Shown piece after piece: positions 23,071-31,465 of a DNA stretch of 64,000 nucleotides. Each line of letters begins with the position of its first letter. Positions within the stretch are counted from its first letter, which is position 1. The position numbers were made by a program, and so were the translations under genes. The stretch is from Amycolatopsis eburnea (GTDB lineage: Bacteria > Actinomycetota > Actinomycetes > Mycobacteriales > Pseudonocardiaceae), in NCBI RefSeq assembly GCF_003937945.1, contig NZ_RSEC01000035.1:114507-178506 (forward strand), written 5' to 3'. The notes beneath the pieces are model-generated. The model worked only from the letters and a program-made list of their open reading frames with translations, was not told the DNA's origin and ran no database searches.

Positions 23071-24233
23071 GCGCGGTCGCCCCCGATCGGGTGGCGCTTG
23101 ACCAGCTGCCGGGCGATGACCGTGCGCTGGATTTCGTTGGTGCCCTCGCCGACGATCATCAGCGGCGCGTCCCGGAAGTAGCGTTCGACGTCGAACTCCG
23201 TGGAGTAGCCGTAGCCGCCGTGGATGCGCACCGCGGCGAGCGCGATCTCCATCGCGGTCTCCGACGCGAACAGCTTCGCCATGCCGGCTTCGAGATCGGC
23301 GCGCTCGCCGGAGTCGTAGCGGCGGGCGGCGTGGTGGACGAGCTGGCGGGCCGCCTCCAGCTTGGTGGCCATGTCGGCCAGGTGGTTGCCGACCGACTGG
23401 TGCTGCCAGATCGGCTTCCCGAACGCCTCGCGTTCCTGGGCGTAGCGCAGGGAATCCTCCAACGCGGCCCGCCCGACGCCGAGCGCGCGCGAGGCGACCT
23501 GGATCCGGCCGATCTCCAGGCCGCGCATCATCTGCGCGAAACCCTTGCCCTCGACCCCGCCCAGCAAGGACGTCACCGGCGTCCGGAAGTCCACAAAGGA
23601 CAGTTCGCAGCTCTCGACGCCCTTGTACCCCAGCTTCGGCAGGTCGCGGGAGACCTCGAAGCCCGGCCCGTGCTCGACGAGCAGGATGCTGATGCCCGCG
23701 TGCGCGGGTTCGGCGCGCGGATCGGTCTTGCACAGCAGCGCGACCAGCTGCGAGCGGCGCGCGTTGGTGATCCACGTCTTGGCGCCGTCGACGACGTAGC
23801 TGTCCCCTTCGCGGCGGGCGGTGGTCCGCAGCGCCTGCAGGTCGGAGCCACCGCCGGGCTCGGTCAGCGCCATCGTCGCGCGGACCTCGCCGGTGGCCAG
23901 CCGCGGCAGGTAGTGGTCCTGCTGCGCGCGCGTGCCGTGCTCGGCGATGAGCTTCGCGACCACGGTGTGCCCGCCCATCGCGCCGGCCAGGCTCATCCAG
24001 CCGCGCGCCAGCTCCTCGGTGATCACGGCGTAGCACTGCGCGGACACCCGCGCCTCGCCCCACGGCTCGGGCACGGCGAGGCCGAAGACGCCCAGGCGTT
24101 TCATCTGCTCGATGAGCGCTTCGGGGTAGGTGTCGGTGTGGTCCAGTTCCCGCGCCGACGGCCGGACGTCGCGGTCCACGAAGTCGCGCACGACCGCGAC
24201 GATCGCGGCCTCCTCCTCGGTCAGCCCGTCCAT
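23067..24233 (-). CDS. Acyl-CoA dehydrogenase
   Basis: 388 residues from ATG 24233 (GAGAGGACC upstream), the normal length. FAD-binding and catalytic blocks are present: MALTEPGGGSDLQALRTTA (about 122-140), WITNARRSQ, YAQEREAFGKPIWQHQSVGNHLADMATKLEAARQL, GGYGYSTEFDVERYFRDAPLMIVGEGTNEIQR, with the catalytic Glu in GEGTNE. It oxidises an acyl-CoA to the enoyl-CoA in the cytoplasm, passing electrons to ETF. Together with the hydratase it forms a two-step beta-oxidation-like unit upstream of ligJ. The upstream palindrome at 24278 may regulate it as well as the ArsR gene. Confidence 0.9.
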   Translation of the reverse strand: MDGLTEEEAAIVAVVRDFVDRDVRPSARELDHTDTYPEALIEQMKRLGVFGLAVPEPWGEARVSAQCYAVITEELARGWMSLAGAMGGHTVVAKLIAEHGTRAQQDHYLPRLATGEVRATMALTEPGGGSDLQALRTTARREGDSYVVDGAKTWITNARRSQLVALLCKTDPRAEPAHAGISILLVEHGPGFEVSRDLPKLGYKGVESCELSFVDFRTPVTSLLGGVEGKGFAQMMRGLEIGRIQVASRALGVGRAALEDSLRYAQEREAFGKPIWQHQSVGNHLADMATKLEAARQLVHHAARRYDSGERADLEAGMAKLFASETAMEIALAAVRIHGGYGYSTEFDVERYFRDAPLMIVGEGTNEIQRTVIARQLVKRHPIGGDRA

Positions 24234-24277
24234 CACCGGTCCTCTCGCTCGGGTCGTCCCATCATGACGCACTGTTC

Positions 24278-24295
24278 CATCAATCTCGTTTGATG
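24278..24295. promoter_or_regulatory. ArsR-type operator
   Basis: CATCAA-n6-TTGATG, a perfect inverted repeat of the ATCAA...TTGAT type bound by ArsR/SmtB repressors. It lies 12 bp before the ArsR-fusion start at 24308 and 44 bp before the divergent acyl-CoA dehydrogenase start. Confidence 0.65.
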
Positions 24296-24307
24296 TATTC
24301 TGCGGCG

Positions 24308-25039
24308 ATGGCACCGGAGCCACCCGCGTTCGTCCGCCTCGCCGCGCACCCGCTGCGGTGGTCGCTCCTGACCGCGCTCGCCGGCCGCGACCTGCGGGTC
24401 CGGGAACTGGTGGAGCACGTCGGCCAGCCGCAGAACCTGGTCTCCTACCACCTGCGGCTGCTGCGCGACGGCGGGCTCGTCGCGGTCACGCGAAGCAGTT
24501 ACGACGGCCGCGACAGCTACTACCACCTGGACCTCGACCGGTGTTCGGCCGCGCTGACGGCGACCGGCACGGCCCTGCACCCGGGTCTGCTCCGCGAGCC
24601 GGCGCCGGTCCGGCCGGGGATCACCGTGCTGTTCGTGTGCACCGGCAACAGCTCCCGCTCGCCCATCGCCGCGGCCCTCCTGCGGCAGCGGACCGGCGGC
24701 CGGGTGGCCGCGACGAGCGCGGGCAGCCACCCCAAGGCCGCGCTCCACCCGGAGGCGGTCCGGGTGCTGGCCGAGGAGTTCGGCATCGACGTCGCCGGGC
24801 AGCGGCCGCGGCACCTGGACACGGTCGCCGGGCAGCGGTTCGACCACGTGATCACGGTGTGCGACAAGGTCCGCGAAGTCTGCCCCGCGTTCCCGCACCG
24901 CCGCCACTGGAGCATCCCGGACCCGGCCGCAGCGCCCGGCCCCGGCGCGTTCCGGCGCACCGCGGCCGAACTCGACACGCGCGTCCGGCACCTGCTGCCG
25001 GAACTCGGTGCGGCACAAGACAAGGAGGTCCCGTCGTGA
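24308..25039 (+). CDS. ArsR regulator fused to low-molecular-weight phosphatase / arsenate reductase
   Basis: 243 residues. Residues 5-85 are an ArsR/SmtB winged helix (RLAAHPLRWSLLTALAGRDLRVRELVEHVGQPQNLVSYHLRLLRDGGLV). Residues 105-240 are an LMW-PTP/ArsC domain with the P-loop CTGNSSR (Cys111-Arg117) followed by SPIAAALL, and a candidate general-acid Asp in WSIPDP. Members of this fold dephosphorylate phosphotyrosine or reduce arsenate. No metal-binding CxC of classical ArsR is seen. The start lacks a clear ribosome-binding site, so it may be leaderless; in-frame ATG 24293 is an alternative but would overlap the operator. The VOC gene follows with a GTGA overlap. Confidence 0.82.
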   Translation: MAPEPPAFVRLAAHPLRWSLLTALAGRDLRVRELVEHVGQPQNLVSYHLRLLRDGGLVAVTRSSYDGRDSYYHLDLDRCSAALTATGTALHPGLLREPAPVRPGITVLFVCTGNSSRSPIAAALLRQRTGGRVAATSAGSHPKAALHPEAVRVLAEEFGIDVAGQRPRHLDTVAGQRFDHVITVCDKVREVCPAFPHRRHWSIPDPAAAPGPGAFRRTAAELDTRVRHLLPELGAAQDKEVPS

Positions 25040-25413
25040 CCGATCAGCTCGCCAGCGTCCGGTACGTCGTCGACGACGTCCCGGCGGCCATCGCCTTCTA
25101 CACCACCCACCTCGGCTTCACGGTGCGCATGAGCGCGGCACCGGCGTTCGCCGACGTCGTCCGCGGCCCGCTGCGGCTGCTGCTTTCGGGCCCGGCCAGC
25201 TCGGGCGCGCGGGCCACGCCCGCGTCGTTGTCGGCGGCGGGACGGAACCGCATCCACCTGGTGGTCCCGGACCTGGACGCGGAGATCCGGCGGCTGGCGG
25301 ACGCCGGGGTGGAGTTCCTCGGCGACGTCGTCGCGGGGCCGGGTGGGCGGCAGATCCTGCTCACCGACCCCGCGGGGAACCTGGTCGAGCTGTTCGAGGC
25401 CGCCGCCCGCTAG
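25036..25413 (+). CDS. VOC (glyoxalase/bleomycin-resistance fold) protein
   Basis: 125 residues from GTG 25036, preceded by AAGGAGG and overlapping the previous stop by 4 bases, so translated together with the ArsR-phosphatase fusion. The single VOC module is clear: SVRYVVDDVPAAIAFYTTHLGFTVRMSAAPAFADVV ... RNRIHLVVPDLDAEIRRLADAGVEFLGDVV ... GGRQILLTDPAGNLVELFEAA, with metal-type His in HLVV and Glu in NLVEL. Possible roles are lyase, dioxygenase or drug binding. In arsenic operons small VOC proteins can be C-As lyases or thiol-related enzymes, but this lacks the distinctive Cys residues, so function remains open. Confidence 0.8.
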   Translation: MTDQLASVRYVVDDVPAAIAFYTTHLGFTVRMSAAPAFADVVRGPLRLLLSGPASSGARATPASLSAAGRNRIHLVVPDLDAEIRRLADAGVEFLGDVVAGPGGRQILLTDPAGNLVELFEAAAR

Positions 25414-25449
25414 CCCCGTTCGCTCCCGGACCCCAGCGCCCCAATGTGG

Positions 25450-25508
25450 CCTTGGTTGCGTCTGACGCACCCAAGGCGGCCTTCGGTGCGTCAGACGCAC
25501 CGAAGGCC
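25450..25508. repeat. Two adjacent hairpin repeats (GTGCGTCAGACGCAC type)
   Basis: 25450-25476 is an imperfect hairpin (CCTTGGTTGCGTC-T-GACGCACCCAAGG). 25478-25508 is a perfect one: arm GGCCTTCGGTGCGTC, one base, exact complement. Both share the central GCGTCnGACGC. They follow the VOC stop and probably terminate transcription; this repeat type looks like the dispersed intergenic elements I associate with Amycolatopsis. Confidence 0.65.
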
Positions 25509-25609
25509 ACCTTCGGGCGCTTGGGCGCACTCAGGTGGAAATTACCAAAGGTAAGTTCTGCTGCCTTCTTGACATGACCAATGGTCAGGAGGAGGGTACT
25601 GGCCACCCG

Positions 25610-25625
25610 ATTCGTCTAGACCAAT
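25610..25625. promoter_or_regulatory. dre-like site (DasR-type operator)
   Basis: ATTCGTCTAGACCAAT matches the Streptomyces DasR consensus ACTGGTCTAGACCAGT at 13 of 16 positions including the GTCTAGAC core. It is 37 bp before the GH16-like gene that opens the chitin/GlcNAc operon, whose last gene encodes a DasR-type regulator. A second palindrome TGACC-AAT-GGTCA is at 25575-25587, just after a TTGACA (25569). Confidence 0.7.
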
Positions 25626-25661
25626 CGGCCTCCCCGCGGACGGCATCCCAGGAGGAGACCC

Positions 25662-26837
25662 ATGTCCCGTACCACCCGGACCACCACCGCAGCCCTCACG
25701 AGCCTCGCCACCGTCGCCGCCACCGCCCTGATCCTCTCCGGCGGGGCCGACGCCAGCCCGGCGGCCGCCGCCGATTGCGGGGTGCTCTTCGACGACTTCC
25801 ACTACGCGTCGCCCACCGACTCCGCCTTCAGCGGCGCCGGCTGGACCACCCGCAACGACGTCGGCAGCCCGGGCGTGCCCGGGGCGCGCTGGCTGACCAG
25901 CAACGTCACCTTCCCGACCGTCAACGGCGAGCGCGTCGCGCAGCTGGCCGCGAGCACCGACGGCTCCGCGAACGGCACCACGCACGCCGAGCTGTACCAG
26001 AACCAGCTGCGGTTCTTCGAAGGCACGTACGCCAGCCGGGTCCGCTTCACCGACGCGCCGGACAGCGGGAGCGACGGCGACCACGTCAACGAAACCTACT
26101 TCACGATCTCGCCGCTGCGGTACGACCGCGACCCGCTCTACAGCGAACTGGACTTCTCCGAATACCTGCCCAACGGCGGCTGGGGCGGCCCACAGGCCAA
26201 CTACCAGACCAGCTGGTACACCTACTGGAACAGCCCGACGTGGGACGGCCTGCGCACGTCCACCGCGCAGAACCGCAGCCTGGCCGGCTGGCACGACATC
26301 GTCACGCAGGTCTCCGGCGGGCACGTCAAGTACTACATCGACGGCGTCCTCACCGCCGACCACACCACCGACGCCCAGGGCAACCCGGTCTACCCGCGCA
26401 CGCCGATGTCGATCAACTACAACATGTGGTTCATCGACACCGCGGGCCACACGAGCGGGAACAGCGTCTACACCGAGCAGGTGGACTGGACCTACTACGC
26501 GGGCAACCAGGTCGTCTCGCCCGCCGACGCCGTCGCGAAGGCCGGGCAGTACCGCACCGCCGGAACGTCCCATGTGGACACCGTGACCGGGTGCACCACG
26601 CCGACCAGCCCGCCGGCGACCACGACCACCCAGCCGACCACCCCGACCACGCCCACCACCCCGACCACGCCGTCCCAGCCCGCCGACTGCTCGAGCGCGC
26701 CGGAGTGGGACTGGGGCACGGTGTACCTCGGCGGCCAGCGCGTGAAGCACAACGCCCACCTCTGGCAGGCGAACTGGTGGACCCAGGGCTCCGAACCGGG
26801 CCTCACCGCCCAGTGGGCCGACCTCGGCCACTGCTGA
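25662..26837 (+). CDS. Secreted GH16-like glycan hydrolase with C-terminal chitin-binding domain (CBM5/12)
   Basis: 391 residues, ATG after GGAGGAG. Signal peptide (residues 1-37, ending DASPAAAA), a lectin-like jelly-roll domain (about 40-300) with YSELDFSEYLPNGGWGG resembling the GH16 E-x-D-x-x-E active site (Glu-Leu-Asp-Phe-Ser-Glu), a Thr/Pro linker (TTTTQPTTPTTPTTP), and a CBM5/12 domain (APEWDWGTVYLGGQRVKHN...LWQANWWTQGSEPG, about 345-391). The chitin-binding module and the operon behind it suggest that it acts on chitin-containing or fungal wall glucan material outside the cell. Exact bond cleaved unknown; it is not a standard GH18/19 chitinase. Confidence 0.8.
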   Translation: MSRTTRTTTAALTSLATVAATALILSGGADASPAAAADCGVLFDDFHYASPTDSAFSGAGWTTRNDVGSPGVPGARWLTSNVTFPTVNGERVAQLAASTDGSANGTTHAELYQNQLRFFEGTYASRVRFTDAPDSGSDGDHVNETYFTISPLRYDRDPLYSELDFSEYLPNGGWGGPQANYQTSWYTYWNSPTWDGLRTSTAQNRSLAGWHDIVTQVSGGHVKYYIDGVLTADHTTDAQGNPVYPRTPMSINYNMWFIDTAGHTSGNSVYTEQVDWTYYAGNQVVSPADAVAKAGQYRTAGTSHVDTVTGCTTPTSPPATTTTQPTTPTTPTTPTTPSQPADCSSAPEWDWGTVYLGGQRVKHNAHLWQANWWTQGSEPGLTAQWADLGHC

Positions 26838-26871
26838 TCCCCGCATCCCCCTCACGCCTCCGGGAATCCCC

Positions 26872-28146
26872 ATGCGCAGACGCATCCTCGCCGCCGCCTT
26901 GGCCGTCACCGCTCTGACCGCCAGCGCCTGCGGCACCGACACCCCCGCTCCCGCCGCCGGCGGGACCACCTTGACCGTCTGGCTGATGAACGGCGACCTG
27001 AGCGACAAGGCCACCGCGGCGATCAACGCCGCGTTCGAGCAGGCCACCGGCGCGAAGGTCACCGTCCAGATCCAGGAATGGGACAACATCAACACCAAGA
27101 TCAGCACCGCACTGGCCCAGGACACCACACCGGACGTCATCGAGATCGGCAACACGAACGTCCCGCTGTTCGCCGCCAACGGCGCGCTGACCGACCTCAC
27201 CCCGCACCGCGCCGAGCTGGCCGCGGGCCAGACCTGGCTGCCCGGTCTGATCGGACCGGCCACTGTGGACGACCACGTCTACGCGGCGCCGCTGTTCGCG
27301 GGCAACCGGTCGGTGATCTACGACAAGCAGGTCTGGGCCGACGCCGGTGTCACCGCTCCGCCCACGACCTACGCCGAGCTCACCGCCGCGCTCGACAAGA
27401 TCAAGGCCAAGCACCCCGCGCCGGACTACTCGGTCTTCCACTTCCCCGGCCGCTACTGGTTCGGCGCGCTGCAGTTCGTCTGGGACGCCGGCGGCCAGAT
27501 CGCCGTGCAACAGAACGGAAAGTGGTCCGGCGCCCTCGAAAGCCCCGAGGCGCAGAAGGGGTTGCAGGCCTGGAAGGACTTCCAGAACGCCTACTCCTCC
27601 CCCGCGTCCCGCAACGTCGACACGAAGGCACCCGACCAGGCCGCCATCTTCTCCGCCGGCGGCGCGGCGGCCATCCTCGACACGAGCGTCAACACCGTGG
27701 TCAAGAACAAGCCGGAGCTCAAGGACCGGCTGGGCACGTTCCCCTTCCCCAGCACCACACCCGGCAAGACGCAGCCGGTCTTCCTCGGCGGGTCCGACCT
27801 GGCGATCGCGGCCAAGAGCCGCAACCAGGACCTCGCGCTCGCCTACGTCAAGGCGGCGACCGACCCGGCGGTGCAACGCGACGCCATCGCCGGAATCGAC
27901 GGCTGGACCCCGATCTCGACCGAGCTGATCGACCGGATCACGCCGTCGCTGCCGCCGCTCAACGCCGCGTTCGCCACGGCGGCCAAGACCAGCGTCGCGA
28001 CTCCGGCCGCCCCCGGCTGGGCGACCATCGAGAGCGACAAGTCGATCAACACGTTCTTCGCCGACATCGCGACCGGGCGCAAGCCGATCGCCGAGGCGGC
28101 CAAGGACTTCGACGCCCACCTCACCGAAGCGCTCAACGCCCGCTGA
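26872..28146 (+). CDS. ABC sugar transporter, lipoprotein substrate-binding component
   Basis: 424 residues. Signal peptide with lipobox LTASAC (lipidated Cys20), then a family-1 extracellular solute-binding fold: TTLTVWLMNGDLSDKATAAINAAFEQATGAKV, TPDVIEIGNTNVPLFAANGALTDLTPH, YAAPLFAGNRSVIYDKQVWADAG, FLGGSDLAIAAKSRNQDLALAYVKAA. Anchored to the outer face of the membrane, it would hand sugars to the two permeases downstream. Context (hexosaminidase, chitin-binding enzyme, DasR-type regulator) makes chitobiose/N-acetylglucosamine oligomers the likely substrate, as for DasA or NgcE. No ATPase gene is in the operon; a shared MsiK-type ATPase elsewhere is expected. Confidence 0.9.
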   Translation: MRRRILAAALAVTALTASACGTDTPAPAAGGTTLTVWLMNGDLSDKATAAINAAFEQATGAKVTVQIQEWDNINTKISTALAQDTTPDVIEIGNTNVPLFAANGALTDLTPHRAELAAGQTWLPGLIGPATVDDHVYAAPLFAGNRSVIYDKQVWADAGVTAPPTTYAELTAALDKIKAKHPAPDYSVFHFPGRYWFGALQFVWDAGGQIAVQQNGKWSGALESPEAQKGLQAWKDFQNAYSSPASRNVDTKAPDQAAIFSAGGAAAILDTSVNTVVKNKPELKDRLGTFPFPSTTPGKTQPVFLGGSDLAIAAKSRNQDLALAYVKAATDPAVQRDAIAGIDGWTPISTELIDRITPSLPPLNAAFATAAKTSVATPAAPGWATIESDKSINTFFADIATGRKPIAEAAKDFDAHLTEALNAR

Positions 28147-28215
28147 CCGGCGGGGCAGCCCGGCTGACCGCCGTCCCCGCCGGGCCGCCCCGCCCCTTTC
28201 CCCCGAGGAGTCCCC

Positions 28216-29157
28216 GTGTTGCTCGTGAAAGCGCGGCCGCACGCGCCGGAAAGACCGGTGGCGCCTCGGCGGCGCCGGTCGCTGCTGCCCTACGGCCTGC
28301 TCCTGCCCGCGGCCGCGCTGCTCGGGCTGGTGCTCGGCTACCCGCTGCTGCGCCTGGTCGTCATCTCGTTGCAGGAGTACGGCCTCCGCTCGCTGTTCAC
28401 CGGCACGACGGGCTTCGCGGGCTGGGACAACTACGCCGAGGTGCTCGGGGACGGCCAATTGCTCCCGGTGCTGGCCCGCAGCGTCGGGTTCTGCGCCGCG
28501 CTGGTCCTCGGCACGCTCGTCATCGGCTTCGCGGTCGCGCTCATGCTGCGGCGGCTGGGCCGCGGGATGCGCACGGCGGTGACGCTGTGCCTGATCGCCG
28601 CCTGGGCGCTGCCGAACGTGGCGTCCACTTTGGTCTGGCAGTGGCTCTTCCAGCCCGGGTACGGCGTCGTGAACTGGCTGCTGACCCAGGCCGGTTTCGG
28701 GGATCTCACCCAGCGCGACTGGACGACGTCGCCCGCGTCGGCGTTCACCTTGGTGTGGCTGCTGGTCGTCTGGCAGTCGGTGCCGTTCGTCGCGCTCACG
28801 CTCTACGCCGGCCTTTCGCAGATCCCGCGGTCCTACTACGAAGCGGCCGCGCTCGACGGCGCCGGGCCGTGGCGGGCGCACCGCACCATCACCTTCCCGT
28901 TCCTGCAGCCGATCTTCGGCCTGGTCACGATCCTGTCGATCATCTGGGACTTCACCGTGTTCAACCAGATCTGGATCCTCACCCAGGGCGGCCCGGACGG
29001 CGGCACCACGACGCTCGGCATCTGGACGTTCACCCGCGCCTTCAGCCGCAACGACTTCGGCCAGGGCGCGGCGATCGCCGTGGTCTCGGTCGCGCTGCTC
29101 GTCGGGCTGACCGCGGTGTACGTGCGCAAGCTCGTCCGCTCCGGGGAGGATCTGTGA
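28216..29157 (+). CDS. ABC sugar permease 1
   Basis: 313 residues from GTG 28216 after GAGGAG. Six membrane helices and the MalF-type EAA loop YYEAAALDGAGPWRAHRTITFPFLQPIFGLV (about 213-243). It begins with a short basic cytoplasmic tail (KARPHAPERPVAPRRRR). Pairs with the permease that overlaps its stop by GTGA to form the channel of the chito-oligosaccharide importer. Confidence 0.9.
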   Translation: MLLVKARPHAPERPVAPRRRRSLLPYGLLLPAAALLGLVLGYPLLRLVVISLQEYGLRSLFTGTTGFAGWDNYAEVLGDGQLLPVLARSVGFCAALVLGTLVIGFAVALMLRRLGRGMRTAVTLCLIAAWALPNVASTLVWQWLFQPGYGVVNWLLTQAGFGDLTQRDWTTSPASAFTLVWLLVVWQSVPFVALTLYAGLSQIPRSYYEAAALDGAGPWRAHRTITFPFLQPIFGLVTILSIIWDFTVFNQIWILTQGGPDGGTTTLGIWTFTRAFSRNDFGQGAAIAVVSVALLVGLTAVYVRKLVRSGEDL

Positions 29158-29972
29158 TCCGCCGGGTGGGCCGGAACGCGGCCGCGACGCTGTTCTGTCT
29201 CGTGTGGATCTTCCCGGTGTACTGGATGGTGCTCACGGCGTTCAAGCCGGCGGGCAAGATCCTCAGCCCCACACCGGAGTTCCTGCCCTTCGACGTCACC
29301 TTCGACAACTTCGCCGGCGCCCTCGCGAAACCGGGCTTCCTCCAGGACCTGCTCAACAGCGTCGTGGTCGTCGTCGCGGTCGTCGCACTGTCCATCGTGG
29401 TCGCCTTCCTAGCCGCGACGGCGCTGACGCGCTTTCGGTTCTTCGGGCGCCGCGGCTTCCTCATCGGGGTGCTGGTGCTGCAGATGGTCCCGGTGCCCGC
29501 GCTGGTCATCCCGTTGTTCCTGAGCCTGAAGAGCGCGCACCTGCTCGACACGCTGTTCGGCCTGGTGCTGACCTACGTGGCGCTCGTGCTGCCGTTCACG
29601 ATCTGGACGCTGCGCGGGTTCCTGCATGGCATCCCCGTCGAGCTGGAGGAAGCGGCGATGGTCGACGGCGCGACGCGCGGGCGCGTGATGCGCTCGGTCC
29701 TGCTGCCACTCGTGCTGCCCGGGCTCATCGCGACCAGCGTGTTCGCCTTCATCACCGCCTGGAACGACTTCCTGTTCGCCTACGTGATCATGAAGGACAG
29801 CTCGGGCTACACGCTGCCGGTCTGGCTGGTCTCGTTCAGCACCAGCACGGGCACCGACTACGGCGGCCTCATCGCGGCGTCGACGCTGTTCGCGCTGCCC
29901 GTCGTCGTCTTCTTCGCGCTGGTGCAGCGCCACCTGGTCGAGGGCATGACCGCGGGCGCGGTGAAGGGCTGA
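29154..29972 (+). CDS. ABC sugar permease 2
   Basis: 272 residues from GTG 29154 overlapping the previous stop (GTGA). Six helices and the MalG-type EAA loop ELEEAAMVDGATRGRVMRSVLLPLVLPGLIATSVFAFI (about 163-200). Ends TAGAVKG as in many carbohydrate permeases (VAGLTAGAVKG). Translationally coupled to permease 1 and to the GH20 gene (TGATG). Confidence 0.92.
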   Translation: MIRRVGRNAAATLFCLVWIFPVYWMVLTAFKPAGKILSPTPEFLPFDVTFDNFAGALAKPGFLQDLLNSVVVVVAVVALSIVVAFLAATALTRFRFFGRRGFLIGVLVLQMVPVPALVIPLFLSLKSAHLLDTLFGLVLTYVALVLPFTIWTLRGFLHGIPVELEEAAMVDGATRGRVMRSVLLPLVLPGLIATSVFAFITAWNDFLFAYVIMKDSSGYTLPVWLVSFSTSTGTDYGGLIAASTLFALPVVVFFALVQRHLVEGMTAGAVKG

Positions 29973-31465
29973 TGGTCATCCCCCACCCCGCGCGGCTTGA
30001 CCGCCGCGCCGGCTCCTTCACGCCCCTCGGCGTCCACTCCGGACCCGGCACGGACGGGCCGGCCCGGCTGCTCGCCGCGTACGCACATCTTCCGCTCGTC
30101 CACAGTGGACCGGCGGTCCGGCTCACGCTCGAACCGGGCTTCGCGGACGAGGAGTACGCCCTCGACGTCACGCCGGAGGACGCCGTGCTCACCGCGACCA
30201 CGGAAGCGGGCCTGCTCGCCGGGGTGCAGACCGTCCGCCAGCTGCTGCCCCGCCTCGACTGCCTGGCGGTCCGCGACGCGCCCCGGCTGCCCTGGCGCGG
30301 GGTGCTGCTCGACGTCGCCCGGCACTTCCTCCCGCTCGCTTTCCTGCGCGAGTTCGTCGACCTCCTGGCACTGCACAAGTTCAACGTCCTGCACCTGCAC
30401 CTCACCGACGACCAGGGCTGGCGGATCGAGGTCCACGGGTGGCCGCGGCTGACCGAGATCGGGGCGTGGCGCGCCGAGTCGATGGTCGGGGCCGCGGGCA
30501 GCGGTGTCTTCGACGGCGTACCCCACGGCGGTTTCTACACCCAGCGGGAGCTGCGGGACCTCGTCGCCTTCGCCGCCGCGCGCGGGGTGCGGATCGTGCC
30601 GGAGATCGACCTGCCCGGGCACGTCCGCGCGGCCCTGGCCGCCTACCCCGAGCTGGGCAACCGGCCGGACGTGCGGCTTCCCGTGTGGACGGAGTGGGGC
30701 ATCAGCCCGGACATCCTCGGCGTCCACGACGGCGCGTTCGCCTTCTGCCGGGACGTCCTCACCCAGGTCGCGGACGTCTTCCCGGCCCGGCACCTGCACA
30801 TCGGCGGCGACGAATGCCCGACGACGCAGTGGGAAACCAGCCCGGTCGCCCGCGCGAAGGCCGCCGCGCTCGGGCTGCGCAGCACCGCCGAACTCCACCC
30901 GTGGTTCCTCGGCGAGCTGCACCGCGTCGTCGCCGGGCTCGGCAGGCAGGCGGTGTGCTGGGACGAGACCGGGCACGCCGCGGGCGGGCTGCCCGCCGAC
31001 CTGGTCGTCACCGCGTGGCGCGACGCCGCGCACGGCACGCAGGCCGTGGCCCGCGGCCACCAGGTCGTGATGGCCCCGCACACCTCGACGTACTTCGACT
31101 ACCGGCAGACCGAAGAGCCGGGCGAGCCACCCCGCGAACCCGTGACGACGCTGGAAGACGTCTACCGCTTCGACCCGTTGGCCGGCGGGCTCCCCGTGAG
31201 CGACGGCACCCGGCCGGGCGTGCTCGGCACCCAGGCCCAGCTGTGGACCGAACACGCCCCGACCCCCGACCACGTGCGGCACCTGGCGTTCCCGCGGCTG
31301 TGCGCGCTGGCCGAACGCGCGTGGTCGTCACCGGACCGCGGTTATGCTGACTTCCACCAGCGGCTGGCAGGGCACCTCACCCGGCTGCGCGCGCTGGGCG
31401 CCCTGCCGAAGGAGCGCGTCCGGTTCGCCGGCGCGGTCCCCGTACCCGAAAAGACGCTGCCTTGA
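29972..31465 (+). CDS. Beta-N-acetylhexosaminidase, GH20
   Basis: 497 residues, start ATG in TGATG coupling. An N-terminal GH20b domain (1-105) precedes the TIM barrel: LPWRGVLLDVARHFLPLAFLREFVDLLALHKFNVLHLHLTDDQGWRIEV, VRIVPEIDLPGHVRAALAAYPEL, and the catalytic HIGGDECPTTQW with Asp280-Glu281 (substrate-assisted mechanism via the acetamido group). No signal peptide, so it probably acts in the cytoplasm on imported chitobiose/chito-oligomers, releasing GlcNAc. Fits the operon as the intracellular step. Confidence 0.92.
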   Translation: MVIPHPARLDRRAGSFTPLGVHSGPGTDGPARLLAAYAHLPLVHSGPAVRLTLEPGFADEEYALDVTPEDAVLTATTEAGLLAGVQTVRQLLPRLDCLAVRDAPRLPWRGVLLDVARHFLPLAFLREFVDLLALHKFNVLHLHLTDDQGWRIEVHGWPRLTEIGAWRAESMVGAAGSGVFDGVPHGGFYTQRELRDLVAFAAARGVRIVPEIDLPGHVRAALAAYPELGNRPDVRLPVWTEWGISPDILGVHDGAFAFCRDVLTQVADVFPARHLHIGGDECPTTQWETSPVARAKAAALGLRSTAELHPWFLGELHRVVAGLGRQAVCWDETGHAAGGLPADLVVTAWRDAAHGTQAVARGHQVVMAPHTSTYFDYRQTEEPGEPPREPVTTLEDVYRFDPLAGGLPVSDGTRPGVLGTQAQLWTEHAPTPDHVRHLAFPRLCALAERAWSSPDRGYADFHQRLAGHLTRLRALGALPKERVRFAGAVPVPEKTLP

